DNA of 25,193 bases from a virus. Location: positions 1-25,193 of IMG/VR virus record IMGVR_UViG_3300036835_000434. One strand, given 5' to 3'. Under the pieces are notes generated by a model. It did no database searches and was not told where the DNA came from. It worked only from the letters and a program-made list of their open reading frames with translations. Positions 17,335 to 25,193 of the stretch are shown here, piece after piece; the first letter of the stretch is position 1; each line of letters begins with the position of its first letter. Both the position numbers and the translations under genes were made by a program.

Positions 17335-18965
17335 TAGGTGAGCAGAGACCGCGGCTCTTCTCATATCCGCAAGATATAGCCAAATCATACGGGGCCGAGG
17401 CGATAGAGCTTGCCGCCTCGGCAAGCCTCTTCCTTGATGACTGGCAATCCTTCGCGCTAGACAAGATGGTTAGCGTAAGGACTGACGGCAAATGGAGCGG
17501 GTTTGAATTTCTCGCCATCCTTGGGCGTCAAAACGGTAAGGGCAGCATCATTGAGGCCAGGGAGCTAGCCGGCCTCTTCCTCTTCCCCTCCGATCGCTTG
17601 ATCATTCACACGGCACACGAGTTTAAAACTGCGGAAGAGGCCTATTTTCGCGTCAAGTATCTGATACAAAACACTCCAGACCTTGACCGTAGGATAAAGA
17701 AATATAGCGATTCCCATGGGCAAGAGGGCATAACGCTTCTGCCTTCCCCAACAATCATCATGGGCCCAGGCGGAAGGCACATAACTCGGAGGGCTGAGAA
17801 GCGGCTAAGGTTCCTCGCCCGGTCGGGCGGGAGCGGCCGGGGCTTTACCGGGGATCTCGTCATTTATGACGAAGCCATGATCCTTGACGCGGCCAAGGTC
17901 GGGGCTACGCTTCCAACGCTCTCGGCCAGGCCCAACCCTCAAGTCCTGTATATGGCTAGCGCGGGGATGATCACCTCAACGCAGCTAGCGAAGGTGAGAA
18001 GGCGCGGGGTTGCGGGTAGCTCGCCTTCCCTCGTTTTCCTTGAGTGGAGCATTAACGCTCACGGGGAGGAATGCGACCCATCCTGTAAAGCCCACGATGA
18101 TCCGGACGATATACGCTCTGTTGCCCGCGCCAACCCGGCTCTAGGTATCCGGATCTCCGAAGATTACATAGTCAAAGAGAAAGAGGCTATGGATGAGACG
18201 GAGTGGCTCCGGGAGCGTATGGGAGTCGGCCAGTACCCGGCCCCGCTGGATGGCTGGCTTGTCATCCCGCGTAAATGGTGGGATGCAACCCAGGACAACA
18301 ATGATGATCCTGCCCGCCCGGCCCGTCCCGTCTTCGCGGTCAATGTCTCCCCGGATCGCAAATGGGCGTCTATCGGCCTGGCGGGAGCCCGGCCAGATGG
18401 CCGGATGGGGATTGAGGTTGCCGACCGGAGGCCCGGTACCAACTGGGTTGTGCCTCGTTGCGTGGAGCTTCAAGAGCGCTGGCACTCGCCCGCCTGGATC
18501 ATCAACCCCCGGGGGGCTTCTGGCTCCCTCGTTGATGATTTGGAGCGGCAGAAATTCAACGTCGTAAAGCTTACGACTCAAGACGTGGGGCATGCTTGCG
18601 GGCAATTCTTTGACTCGCTCCGTGATGATCTCGTGTGGCATCTCCGCCAGAAGCCTTTGCGGGATGCGCTGGCCGGGGCCGACAAGCGGACTCTTTCCGA
18701 ATCGTGGGCCTGGGACGAGAAGAATGCCGCGGTTGATCTCTCGCCTCTTGTTGCCGTGACGTTTGCTCTATGGGGCTTCATGAAGTTTGGCGAGGATACA
18801 GATTATGAGGCACGGGATTCCGTGCATTTTGATGTTGACGAGATTACCCGCCTCGCCCGTGCGGGATTCTATAGCCCCTCGGATTTGCAACGGCTGAGGG
18901 ATCAAAAGCTGATTACGGACGCTGAGCTAGAGACCGTGCTAGAGGCATTGAAGGTGGATACATGA
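17331..18965 (+). CDS. Terminase large subunit
   Basis: TTG start at 17331 (TTGA overlap). 544 residues. ATPase domain with a variant Walker A LGRQNGKGS (about 64-72) and Walker B DLVIYDEAM (about 175-183), typical of HK97/P27-type terminases, then a C-terminal RNase-H-like nuclease part starting near FAVNVSPDRKWASIGLAG with a first acidic residue (about 337-354). The enzyme pumps DNA into the prohead and cuts it. The stop overlaps the next small gene (ATGA). Confidence 0.92.
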   Translation: MIGEQRPRLFSYPQDIAKSYGAEAIELAASASLFLDDWQSFALDKMVSVRTDGKWSGFEFLAILGRQNGKGSIIEARELAGLFLFPSDRLIIHTAHEFKTAEEAYFRVKYLIQNTPDLDRRIKKYSDSHGQEGITLLPSPTIIMGPGGRHITRRAEKRLRFLARSGGSGRGFTGDLVIYDEAMILDAAKVGATLPTLSARPNPQVLYMASAGMITSTQLAKVRRRGVAGSSPSLVFLEWSINAHGEECDPSCKAHDDPDDIRSVARANPALGIRISEDYIVKEKEAMDETEWLRERMGVGQYPAPLDGWLVIPRKWWDATQDNNDDPARPARPVFAVNVSPDRKWASIGLAGARPDGRMGIEVADRRPGTNWVVPRCVELQERWHSPAWIINPRGASGSLVDDLERQKFNVVKLTTQDVGHACGQFFDSLRDDLVWHLRQKPLRDALAGADKRTLSESWAWDEKNAAVDLSPLVAVTFALWGFMKFGEDTDYEARDSVHFDVDEITRLARAGFYSPSDLQRLRDQKLITDAELETVLEALKVDT

Positions 18966-19153
18966 CGGCTATTACCGCTAGCCTCTCGCGGGCTCGGGGC
19001 TTGCTCCGGCCGCTACTGTCGGCCAGGATCGCGGCAACGCTGCCCGGGATCGCGGGCATGGTGCTTATCTCGTTCGGGGCTTCGCTCATTTACCTTCCGG
19101 CCGGGCTCATTATCGGCGGGGTCCTGTTGCTTCGTATAGACGCGAGGCTGTAA
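18962..19153 (+). CDS. Small membrane protein between terminase and portal, 63 aa
   Basis: ATG at 18962 in ATGA overlap. Basic N-terminus (SLSRARGLLRPLLSARI), then a long hydrophobic part (TLPGIAGMVLISFGASLIYL, PAGLIIGGVLLL) making two membrane spans. Short membrane proteins at this place are seen in actinophage head operons; function unknown. Confidence 0.72.
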   Translation: MTAITASLSRARGLLRPLLSARIAATLPGIAGMVLISFGASLIYLPAGLIIGGVLLLRIDARL

Positions 19154-19156
19154 CCC

Positions 19157-20386
19157 GTGGGCCTGATTTCTGGCCGGCCCATGGCTGAGCGCCTCTGGGG
19201 GATCTCTACCGTTGGGGAGCTTATCCCCGCCCGTGTTCCCACGAGCTTGTATCCGAGGCCGATTGTCACGCCTGAGCGGGCTATGCAGCAATCCGCCGTA
19301 TGGGCGTGCCTGAGACTCCGGGCCGATCTTGTTAGCACTCTGCCTATAGATGTCTTCCGGAGGATCACGCTCGTTGCCGGGGAGCCGTCCATACAGATCC
19401 CGGCGGCCGTACCCCCGCTCCTGGTGAGCCCAGGCGGGGAGCGCGTGGGCATCAAAGAGTGGCTCTACATGGGCCAAGTTGAGCTTGACCGATCGGGCAA
19501 CAACATCGGGATTATCCGGGAGGTTGACGCGCAAGGCTACCCCGCCCGTGTTGATCTCGTGTGTTCCTCGTCTTGCGCCATCCGTGGCCGTTATGAGGAA
19601 GTCACGGAATATTTGATCGATGGCGAAAGCTATGCGCCTGAGTACATTTGGCACGAGCGGCAATATCCCCTGGCGGGCGTGCCGTTTGGCCTCTCGCCCA
19701 TAGCTTACGCGGCATACACGCTTGGCGAATATGTCTCCGTGCAAGAGTTTGTTACATCGTGGTTTGGCGGGGGCGCTGTTCCCAGGGCCCGGCTCCGCAA
19801 CACGGAGAAAAAGCTTAAGGGCACGGAGGCTGCCGTTGTCAAGGAGGCTTGGCGGGCTTCTATCGCCATGGGTGAGCCCTTCGTGCACGGTAATGACTGG
19901 GAATATTCGCTTATCCAGGCGGAGAAAGCTAGCGCCGACTGGCTAGAGGCCAAGCGTTACACGGACGTTGATATTGCCCGTTTCCTTGGCTGCCCGGCCG
20001 ATCTCATAGACGCGGCCGTTTCTGGCCAGAGCATCACCTATGCAAACATTACGGAGCGCAACCTTCAATTCCTGATCATGCATCTTGGCCCCGCGATCTC
20101 CAGGCGGGAAGACGCCTTGACGCGGGCTATTCCCCGGCCAAGATTCGTGAAGCTCAATTCTGAGGCGCTCTTGCGCATGGACCCAATGACGCGGGCAGCG
20201 TACATCAAGACTCAGATTGACTCTCGTGTACTGGCCCCGTCTGAGGCCCGCGCTATCGACAACCGGCCGCCGTTTACCGCTGATCAAATCGCGGAGTTTA
20301 CGGAGCTTGGCCTTATCAAGAGCGCCGCTCCTGCTGATCAGGGTATGGCCGCTCCGCCTCCGGAGGATAACGCAAATGCAAACTAG
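19157..20386 (+). CDS. Portal protein (HK97 family)
   Basis: GTG start at 19157, 409 residues. Family features: AMQQSAVWACLRLRADLVST near residue 35, later GLSPIAYAAYTLGEYVSVQE, and FLGCPADLIDAAVSGQSITY followed by TERNLQFLIMHLGPAISR. Twelve copies form the ring through which DNA enters the head. Located between terminase and protease, as expected. The last 11 bases overlap the protease gene. Confidence 0.92.
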   Translation: MGLISGRPMAERLWGISTVGELIPARVPTSLYPRPIVTPERAMQQSAVWACLRLRADLVSTLPIDVFRRITLVAGEPSIQIPAAVPPLLVSPGGERVGIKEWLYMGQVELDRSGNNIGIIREVDAQGYPARVDLVCSSSCAIRGRYEEVTEYLIDGESYAPEYIWHERQYPLAGVPFGLSPIAYAAYTLGEYVSVQEFVTSWFGGGAVPRARLRNTEKKLKGTEAAVVKEAWRASIAMGEPFVHGNDWEYSLIQAEKASADWLEAKRYTDVDIARFLGCPADLIDAAVSGQSITYANITERNLQFLIMHLGPAISRREDALTRAIPRPRFVKLNSEALLRMDPMTRAAYIKTQIDSRVLAPSEARAIDNRPPFTADQIAEFTELGLIKSAAPADQGMAAPPPEDNANAN

Positions 20387-21152
20387 CCAGACTGTCACGA
20401 GCAATGTAACCCTTGTCCCATTTGATATCCGTGATGCCAGGGCCCAGGCGGGCAGGCCCGCCGGCCCCGCCCGTATGCACCGTTTCCCAAGCGAGATCCG
20501 GGCGAAGCTCACCAAGCGTGACGGCAAGAGCTTCTATGAGGTTGATGGATACGCAAGCGTTTTTAACGTTTGGTATGAGATGTACGACATGTTTGGCCCA
20601 TATAAAGAGAAGGTTGATTCTGCCGCCTTTGATATGACGCTGGCGAATGATCCGGACGTTGCGTTTTTGCTCAATCATCGCGGCATGACTATGGCCAGGA
20701 CTAGCAACGGCACGCTTGATCTCTTCAAGGATGATACTGGGCTAGGCGTCCATGGCTTGCTTAACGCGGAGCGGCAAGACGTTAAGGATCTGGCTAGCGC
20801 GATTGACGACAAGCTTATTACCGAAATGTCTTTTGCCTTTATGCTCAATGAGGGCAAGTGGAATGATAATTATGATCATTTCACTATCTATGAGGCGGAT
20901 ATTGACCGCGGAGATGTTTCGGCCGTCAACTATGGGGCCTCGCCTTACACGAGCATTGAGGCGCGGGCTCAGGAGTATCTAGCGGACACGGAGCGCCTCC
21001 CGCTCCCGGTTGCCCGTGCCGCTCTCTCCCGTCTCTCCGTGAGGCTCTCTGAGCCCGCGAGAGAGACTCCCGAAGCTCCCCACGAGGGCCCAGGCGCGGG
21101 CCCGTCGCTGGCGATCGTCAGGCGGAGATTTCTGGCGCTTGACGAACGGTAA
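20376..21152 (+). CDS. Prohead protease (HK97 gp4-like)
   Basis: ATG at 20376 (MQTSQTV) gives 258 residues. Protease core: VDGYASVFNVWYEMYD, then VAFLLNHRGMTMARTSNGTL with catalytic His about 101, ITEMSFAF with catalytic Ser about 152, and DIDRGDVSAVNYGASPYTS. It cleaves the scaffold-like N-terminal part of the capsid protein during maturation. The C-terminal 50 residues are Pro/Glu-rich and probably self-cleaved. Sits directly before the capsid gene. Confidence 0.9.
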   Translation: MQTSQTVTSNVTLVPFDIRDARAQAGRPAGPARMHRFPSEIRAKLTKRDGKSFYEVDGYASVFNVWYEMYDMFGPYKEKVDSAAFDMTLANDPDVAFLLNHRGMTMARTSNGTLDLFKDDTGLGVHGLLNAERQDVKDLASAIDDKLITEMSFAFMLNEGKWNDNYDHFTIYEADIDRGDVSAVNYGASPYTSIEARAQEYLADTERLPLPVARAALSRLSVRLSEPARETPEAPHEGPGAGPSLAIVRRRFLALDER

Positions 21153-21154
21153 GC

Positions 21155-21235
21155 CCTGGCGAGATCAAACGCGGGGTTTTTACCCGGAGGTCACACCGGG
21201 TTAGCGCCTTTTGTTTGGCCTGGCGAGATCACACG
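21155..21235 (+). repeat. Direct repeat flanking a hairpin before the capsid gene
   Basis: CCTGGCGAGATCAAACG (21155-21171) and CCTGGCGAGATCACACG (21219-21235) differ at one base of 17, 64 bases apart. Between them lies a hairpin ACCCGG/CCGGGT (21182-21201) followed by a T-rich tail. The layout suggests control of capsid expression, such as regulator binding or an RNA processing site. Confidence 0.6.
21182..21217 (+). terminator. Hairpin with T-rich tail before capsid gene
   Basis: ACCCGG (21182-21187) pairs with CCGGGT (21196-21201); TTTTGTTT follows about 7 bases later. It may partly end the upstream head-gene transcript so that capsid has its own control. No clear promoter was found. Confidence 0.4.
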
Positions 21236-21283
21236 AAGGCCAATCGTTGATCACATTTCTTTGAATGATTGGAGTGTGCCGCT

Positions 21284-22708
21284 ATGGCCACGATTGACGA
21301 ACTGATTTCCTCGATTGAGGTTGAGCTTGAGGCAGAGCAGAAGCGTGAGCAGAAGGCTCGCGCGGAGATCAAGCTCATGATTGAGACGGCCGGAAATGAG
21401 GGCCGTTCTAACCTGAGCGAAGAGGAAGACAAGCGCTCAGAGGATCTCTTTGCCGCCGTTGAGGGCTCCAAGGAAGCCCAGGCGGGCATTAAGCGCAAGC
21501 TCGCCAACGCTACGAAGGTCAAGGCTGAGGAAGCCGAGGCGGAGGCCCGCGCTCGTGAGACGCGGGAAACCCCGGTTAGGCGTCCGAAGTATGACGAGGT
21601 TGCCCGGGTTGGCAAGGAAGAGCGCACCTATCACAAGGGTAACGATCCTTCCGGGGATATGTTTATCCGTGACGTTTGCCACCAGTTCCTTAACAACGAC
21701 GTTTCGGCCGGGACTAGACTTGCCCGCCATATGCACGAAGAGCGCGTTGAGCGTCCGCAGTATTTCCAGAGGGCGGCAGGCGACCTTGCGACAACCGCCC
21801 TGGGCGGGCTCGTTGTGCCTCAGTTCCTTGTGGATATGACCGCTCCGGCCGTTGCGAACCTTCGCCCGTTTGCGGACGTGTGTAACCATCACATTCTGCC
21901 TGATCAGGGCATGACGGTTACGATCCCGAAGATTACCACGGCCACGAGCGCGGCTCTCCAAGCAACTCAGCTTACGGGCGTTTCGGCAACCTCCCTGGCT
22001 GAGACCGATCTCAACGTGTCGGTACAGACGGCCGCCGGCCAGCAGAATGTCTCCCGTCAGGCTCTTGACCGCGGCTATGGCATTGGCGACGTTGTGCTAC
22101 AGGATCTCTTTAAGAGGTACGCTACCGTTCTGGATAACACGCTGATTAATCAGGCTACTAACGGGCTTGATGCGGTTTCCGTGACCAACACTTACACGTC
22201 GGGCTCTCCCACGGGCACGGCGCTGTTTACGAAGGTCGTTGGCGCGATGTCCGGAGTTGAGGCGGCACTTCTGGCCATGGGCCGGCCAACTCATGTGATC
22301 ATGCATAGCCGGCGCTGGTACTGGCTCCAGTCTCAGCTAACCTCCACTTGGCCGCTCGTTAACATGGGCGGGGATTCCCGGGTTGGTGGTTCCGCAAACG
22401 AGGGTTCTTCGTATGCGAGCGGGATTCGCGGACAGCTTCCTAACGGGCTTGGCGTTGTGGTTGACAACAACGTTGTCACTAACCTTGGCGTTGGGACTAA
22501 CCAGGATCGCGTTTATGTCGTGCCTCAGGATGAGTGCCACCTTTGGGAACAGGCCGGGCAGCCAGCTTTTATCAGGGCTGAACAGCCTAACTCGCCTTCT
22601 CTGGGCGTGCTCCTTGTCGTGTACGGCTATTTTGCCTACACCTTTGCCCGCTATTCCTCGATTATCCAGAATATTGACGGTACCGGATTGGTTACCCCGG
22701 CATTCTGA
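21284..22708 (+). CDS. Major capsid protein (HK97 fold)
   Basis: ATG at 21284 with GGAG 9 bases upstream; 474 residues. The first about 110 residues are a charged coiled coil (ELISSIEVELEAEQKREQKA and onward), the delta domain that acts as an internal scaffold and is removed by the protease. The shell domain follows from about residue 150, with GGLVVPQFLVDMTAPAVANL and later GRPTHVIMHSRRWYWLQSQ. Follows the protease, as in HK97. Confidence 0.92.
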   Translation: MATIDELISSIEVELEAEQKREQKARAEIKLMIETAGNEGRSNLSEEEDKRSEDLFAAVEGSKEAQAGIKRKLANATKVKAEEAEAEARARETRETPVRRPKYDEVARVGKEERTYHKGNDPSGDMFIRDVCHQFLNNDVSAGTRLARHMHEERVERPQYFQRAAGDLATTALGGLVVPQFLVDMTAPAVANLRPFADVCNHHILPDQGMTVTIPKITTATSAALQATQLTGVSATSLAETDLNVSVQTAAGQQNVSRQALDRGYGIGDVVLQDLFKRYATVLDNTLINQATNGLDAVSVTNTYTSGSPTGTALFTKVVGAMSGVEAALLAMGRPTHVIMHSRRWYWLQSQLTSTWPLVNMGGDSRVGGSANEGSSYASGIRGQLPNGLGVVVDNNVVTNLGVGTNQDRVYVVPQDECHLWEQAGQPAFIRAEQPNSPSLGVLLVVYGYFAYTFARYSSIIQNIDGTGLVTPAF

Positions 22709-22713
22709 GTTAG

Positions 22714-22750
22714 CGGGGAGCCCGGGGTTTAGCTGGCTCCGGGCTCCCCG
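22714..22750 (+). terminator. Strong hairpin after capsid gene
   Basis: CGGGGAGCCCGG (22714-22725) and CCGGGCTCCCCG (22739-22750) form a perfect 12-bp stem with a 13-base loop, 5 bases after the stop. It would reduce expression of downstream genes compared with capsid, or protect the capsid mRNA 3' end. Confidence 0.72.
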
Positions 22751-22766
22751 GCAAGGGGTTTAGCCA

Positions 22767-23141
22767 ATGCGGCAAATGAGTCATGTAGCGCCATACCCGG
22801 TTGAGCTAGAGGAAGTAATCTCCAAACTGGAGTTTGCCCCGGGCTGGAGTTTTGAGCTACGCGATTGCGAAAAGCACGCGGGAGCCCGCGGTCTCACCCT
22901 AGTTATCTCGATTGAGACAACGGATGCCTACAATCCTGGCGAGCCTTACACGGTAACTCACTATATGAGCGTGCCGCCTGCCTCACACAATCTCCGCAAC
23001 TGGGCCCGCTGGGTACTAGAGCAGATCCTTCTAGTACAGCGTCATGAGGCTATGGAGGCTTTCGTTGTTGACGGCAAGAGACCGTTTCCGCCTGGGCATG
23101 GCGGGGGCCGTGATCCTTATTACCCGCTAGTGATTTATTGA
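22767..23141 (+). CDS. Conserved head-module protein, 124 aa
   Basis: ATG at 22767. Mixed alpha/beta protein: ELEEVISKLEFAPGWSFELR, then LVISIETTDAYNPGEP and a helix NLRNWARWVLEQILLVQRHE, ending with GGRDPYYPLVIY, a tail that I recognise from many actinophage proteins downstream of capsid. No proven function; it may be a head-completion protein or an accessory. Confidence 0.7.
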   Translation: MRQMSHVAPYPVELEEVISKLEFAPGWSFELRDCEKHAGARGLTLVISIETTDAYNPGEPYTVTHYMSVPPASHNLRNWARWVLEQILLVQRHEAMEAFVVDGKRPFPPGHGGGRDPYYPLVIY

Positions 23142-23151
23142 GAGGCCGGGC

Positions 23152-23535
23152 ATGGCAGTTATCATCAACAACCGCGAGGTTAATCTTTCCTCGGCCCAGA
23201 CGGGCAACGGCCAGAGTACCAACATAGCCGACCGCATGCAGCCGGAGACATTCGTACAGTCTCGCGGCCCGGCAATGCTCGTGATCACGACAACGATAGG
23301 CGCAACGCCAACTTGCACATATGCGGTTGAGGGTTCGGCCGATGGCTCTAACTGGTGGGCCCTGCAATATGCGGACTCGGCAACCCCGGGCACGGTCGTT
23401 ACAACCACGTTTGCGATTACGACCGCCACAACTAAGCAAGTGATTATCCAGCCGAATCAGCCGTTTAAGCAGCTTCGTATTACTTATTCGGCTAACACTA
23501 ATGTCACCAATACGGCCAACGTCTATTTCTTCTGA
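23152..23535 (+). CDS. Probable virion structural protein, 127 aa
   Basis: ATG at 23152. Thr/Ser/Asn-rich all-beta sequence with repeating strands (PAMLVITTTIGATPTCTYAV, EGSADGSNWWALQYAD, KQLRITYSANTNVTN) and few charged residues, as in phage decoration or tail proteins. The SADGSNWWAL segment is typical of immunoglobulin-like or decoration domains. Placed after capsid, so head decoration is likely, but not proven. Confidence 0.7.
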   Translation: MAVIINNREVNLSSAQTGNGQSTNIADRMQPETFVQSRGPAMLVITTTIGATPTCTYAVEGSADGSNWWALQYADSATPGTVVTTTFAITTATTKQVIIQPNQPFKQLRITYSANTNVTNTANVYFF

Positions 23536-23598
23536 GTAGCTATGTACGAAGTGATTACGTTTACTGTTGATTACCCGGAAGCCGTTACGGAGCCCCCT

Positions 23599-23817
23599 AT
23601 GTCTGACAACGAAAAATACATTGCGGCACTGTTGCGGGAGCGGGAGGCGGCACCCCGGCTTGGCGCTCCGGAGCGGGTAGCGGAGATCGATGCGGAGCTA
23701 GAGCGCCATGGATTCGGCCCGGACGGTAAGCCTCTCAAGCGTAAGCAAGGCGAGGCTCCGCCTGGCCGCAAGGAGAGCCCGGAGCGGCGCAACACGGCCA
23801 GGCGGGCAGCCGGATGA
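23599..23817 (+). CDS. Small charged phage protein, 72 aa
   Basis: ATG at 23599 chosen because GGAG lies 6 bases upstream and MSDNEKYIAALLREREAA is the usual beginning in actinophage relatives. A start at 23542 is possible but has a weak RBS. A helix with many Glu/Arg residues (APERVAEIDAELERHGFG) is followed by a basic disordered tail. Function unknown; coupled to the next gene by ATGA. Confidence 0.7.
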   Translation: MSDNEKYIAALLREREAAPRLGAPERVAEIDAELERHGFGPDGKPLKRKQGEAPPGRKESPERRNTARRAAG

Positions 23818-24050
23818 GCAATGCCTACCGGGACAAGCTTCTAAGCGTCGGCTATCTCCCGCGCGGCCGTGCCCGCTCACGCATCCGTGAAGGCCGGGAG
23901 CATCCGGAAAGCGGGGCCGCCTTCAAAGAAACGACAGACGAGCTAGGCAACACGGTTACCGAACATGCCACGAAGGATGATCGCGTTGACGTGAATATCC
24001 GGCCTGAGACCGTCCGGGTAAAGATTGGGGCCATCAATGGCATGGACTAA
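23814..24050 (+). CDS. Conserved small head-module protein, 78 aa
   Basis: ATG at 23814 (ATGA). Sequence AYRDKLLSVGYLPRGRARSR, then GAAFKETTDELGNTVTEHAT and RPETVRVKIGAINGMD. I have seen this pattern in actinophage head operons, without function. It overlaps the following structural gene by 14 bases. Confidence 0.7.
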   Translation: MSNAYRDKLLSVGYLPRGRARSRIREGREHPESGAAFKETTDELGNTVTEHATKDDRVDVNIRPETVRVKIGAINGMD

Positions 24051-24558
24051 AAGCGGGCTCTATGTCCACACGTTCCAAGAGATCCTCCGCGGTACCTCGC
24101 TAACTGGCGGGCAATTTGACTGGCGTTTGGCAACATACAAGATCGCGCTTCACAACTCGTCTAACACGGACGGATCTTCGCCAATCAATTTCTCTACCGC
24201 TACTCCGTCTTGGGTTAACACTAACGAGGTTTCCGGTACAGGCTGGGCCGCCGGCGGTATCACGCTTTCAACGGCCGCCTCCGGGGGCGGCAGTGTTACC
24301 CCGACGCTCGCGGAAGGCACCACGGGCAGTATCCGGTATAACTGGACTAGCGCGCTCTCCGTGGCCAGTACAACGCTCAATTCCGGGGGCGGGCCCTTTG
24401 GCTGCATCATCTATGCCGATCCGGTTACGTCACCTTCGGATATGGCCGATGCCATGATTGTCGCTATATGCTTCGCGGCTTCATATCCGACGAATAACGG
24501 CACTTTTGGGATTACGCCTAGCGGCACGGGCCTTGTTGAGATTGACATAACGCCCTGA
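24037..24558 (+). CDS. Virion structural protein, 173 aa
   Basis: ATG at 24037 (MAWTKSGLY). Beta-rich, Ser/Thr/Asn/Gly-rich protein: FDWRLATYKIALHNSSNTDG, GWAAGGITLSTAASGGGSVT, GPFGCIIYADPVTS and GTFGITPSGTGLVEID. The pattern fits a capsid decoration or minor structural protein in which the N-terminal part is a phage-specific domain. No enzyme motif. Confidence 0.75.
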   Translation: MAWTKSGLYVHTFQEILRGTSLTGGQFDWRLATYKIALHNSSNTDGSSPINFSTATPSWVNTNEVSGTGWAAGGITLSTAASGGGSVTPTLAEGTTGSIRYNWTSALSVASTTLNSGGGPFGCIIYADPVTSPSDMADAMIVAICFAASYPTNNGTFGITPSGTGLVEIDITP

Positions 24559-24620
24559 GTCTCTACATGGGTAGCTAATCGCGGAAGCGGTTAACAGGGC
24601 CCGGGAATTTAGGGTGCCTC

Positions 24621-25193
24621 ATGGCTGTTGGCCACATTCTAACTACGCAATCACATAGCTCCGGCTCTGCCTCAACTAATCAGGCTTCATTTAACTGGTC
24701 ACACGCTAACGGCGGCACTACGCCCAGAGGCGTTCTAGTCTACACTTTCCATACTCCGGCAACTGGCGATATCGTCACTAACGTTACCTATGGTGGCGTG
24801 GCGCTTACTGCCGTTCCTGGCGGCCGGGCCGCCGATACCGCCACTGAGCCGGGCGATTGTAAAGCATGGTTCCTCGGCTCCGGTATCCCAACAGGTACGC
24901 AAACGGTCGAAGTTACCCGCACTAACAATAGCGATCAAGTGTGGGCAACCGCAACGACCGTTTCGGCAGATGATGATACCGAAGTTGTCGGCACCACAAT
25001 TCAACAGGAAAACGGCACCTTCGCGGCCATTAGCGTTAACGATGGCTCTACCGGCGTTAACTCAATGCGTTTTGCCGGCGGCTATTCTGGCGGGGCTAAT
25101 ATTCTCAGTGCCGCCACGGGCTCAACGGTCACGGCATCTAACGACCTCGGCAACTACACTGACACGGTATGCCGCGAGTCTACCGCCGGCCAA
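24621..25193 (+). CDS. Virion structural / tail-associated protein, 3' truncated by window
   Basis: ATG at 24621; open to the right edge (191 codons visible). Sequence is all-beta: GHILTTQSHSSGSASTNQAS, GVLVYTFHTPATG, VTNVTYGGVALTAVPGG and VEVTRTNNSDQVWATA. The GVLVYTF...NVTYGG layout occurs in minor structural and fibre proteins of actinophages. Rest of the protein, and so its exact role, is outside the window. Confidence 0.75.
   Translation, partial: MAVGHILTTQSHSSGSASTNQASFNWSHANGGTTPRGVLVYTFHTPATGDIVTNVTYGGVALTAVPGGRAADTATEPGDCKAWFLGSGIPTGTQTVEVTRTNNSDQVWATATTVSADDDTEVVGTTIQQENGTFAAISVNDGSTGVNSMRFAGGYSGGANILSAATGSTVTASNDLGNYTDTVCRESTAGQ

Noticed and set aside
19013-20857. Long leftward frames opposite portal and protease genes
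   Set aside because: They are antisense shadows of strongly recognised head genes. High GC makes long false frames on the opposite strand.

Overview
The window looks like most of a temperate, tailed, HK97-type actinobacteriophage, either integrated as a prophage or as a phage contig. Reasons: a large serine integrase at the left edge, a leftward block of more than thirty tightly overlapping small phage early genes, a central control region, an orphan tRNA, and a rightward head module in canonical order (HNH, small terminase, large terminase, portal, protease, capsid, head-tail or structural proteins). The high G+C content, frequent GTG/TTG starts, ATGA/GTGA/TTGA stop-start overlaps and protein families point to an actinobacterial host. 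The sequence does not fix the genus.

Layout. (1) 1-2946, rightward: 3' part of the integrase, a terminator, a signal-peptide protein that looks like a lysogenic-conversion (moron) gene with a second strong hairpin behind it, then a promoter driving six short genes, two of which encode single-span membrane peptides. (2) 2947-3193: a convergent gap with short direct repeats and gene remnants. (3) 3194-14539, leftward early operon read from right to left: phosphoribosyltransferase, C5 DNA methyltransferase, RecA-fold ATPase/helicase, small proteins, a decayed SLOG-type gene, Cas4/RecB-like nuclease, zinc-ribbon protein, Hjc-like resolvase, LAGLIDADG endonuclease, split primase (CHC2 zinc finger plus TOPRIM), small membrane proteins, a DUF4406-DUF6378 fusion, and a terminal block of five small genes with different codon usage. 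(4) 14540-15872: control region with mirror-image divergent promoters in a roughly 100-bp palindrome, an AT-rich stretch with a perfect 13-bp-arm stem, and a gene-poor structured segment. (5) 15873-25193, rightward: tRNA-Met(CAU), a cupin, HNH, terminases, portal, protease, capsid and structural proteins, running off the right edge.

How it fits together: the early operon supplies replication and recombination (helicase, primase, nuclease, resolvase) and possibly DNA or nucleotide modification. The late operon packages DNA into an HK97-fold head. A motif GGTTAACTAGC (four copies, one with a single mismatch) lies only in intergenic control regions, next to promoters at two sites. It is the best candidate for the binding site of a phage regulator. 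No repressor gene was recognised in the window, so the regulator probably lies outside it. Tail, lysis and immunity genes are also not in view.
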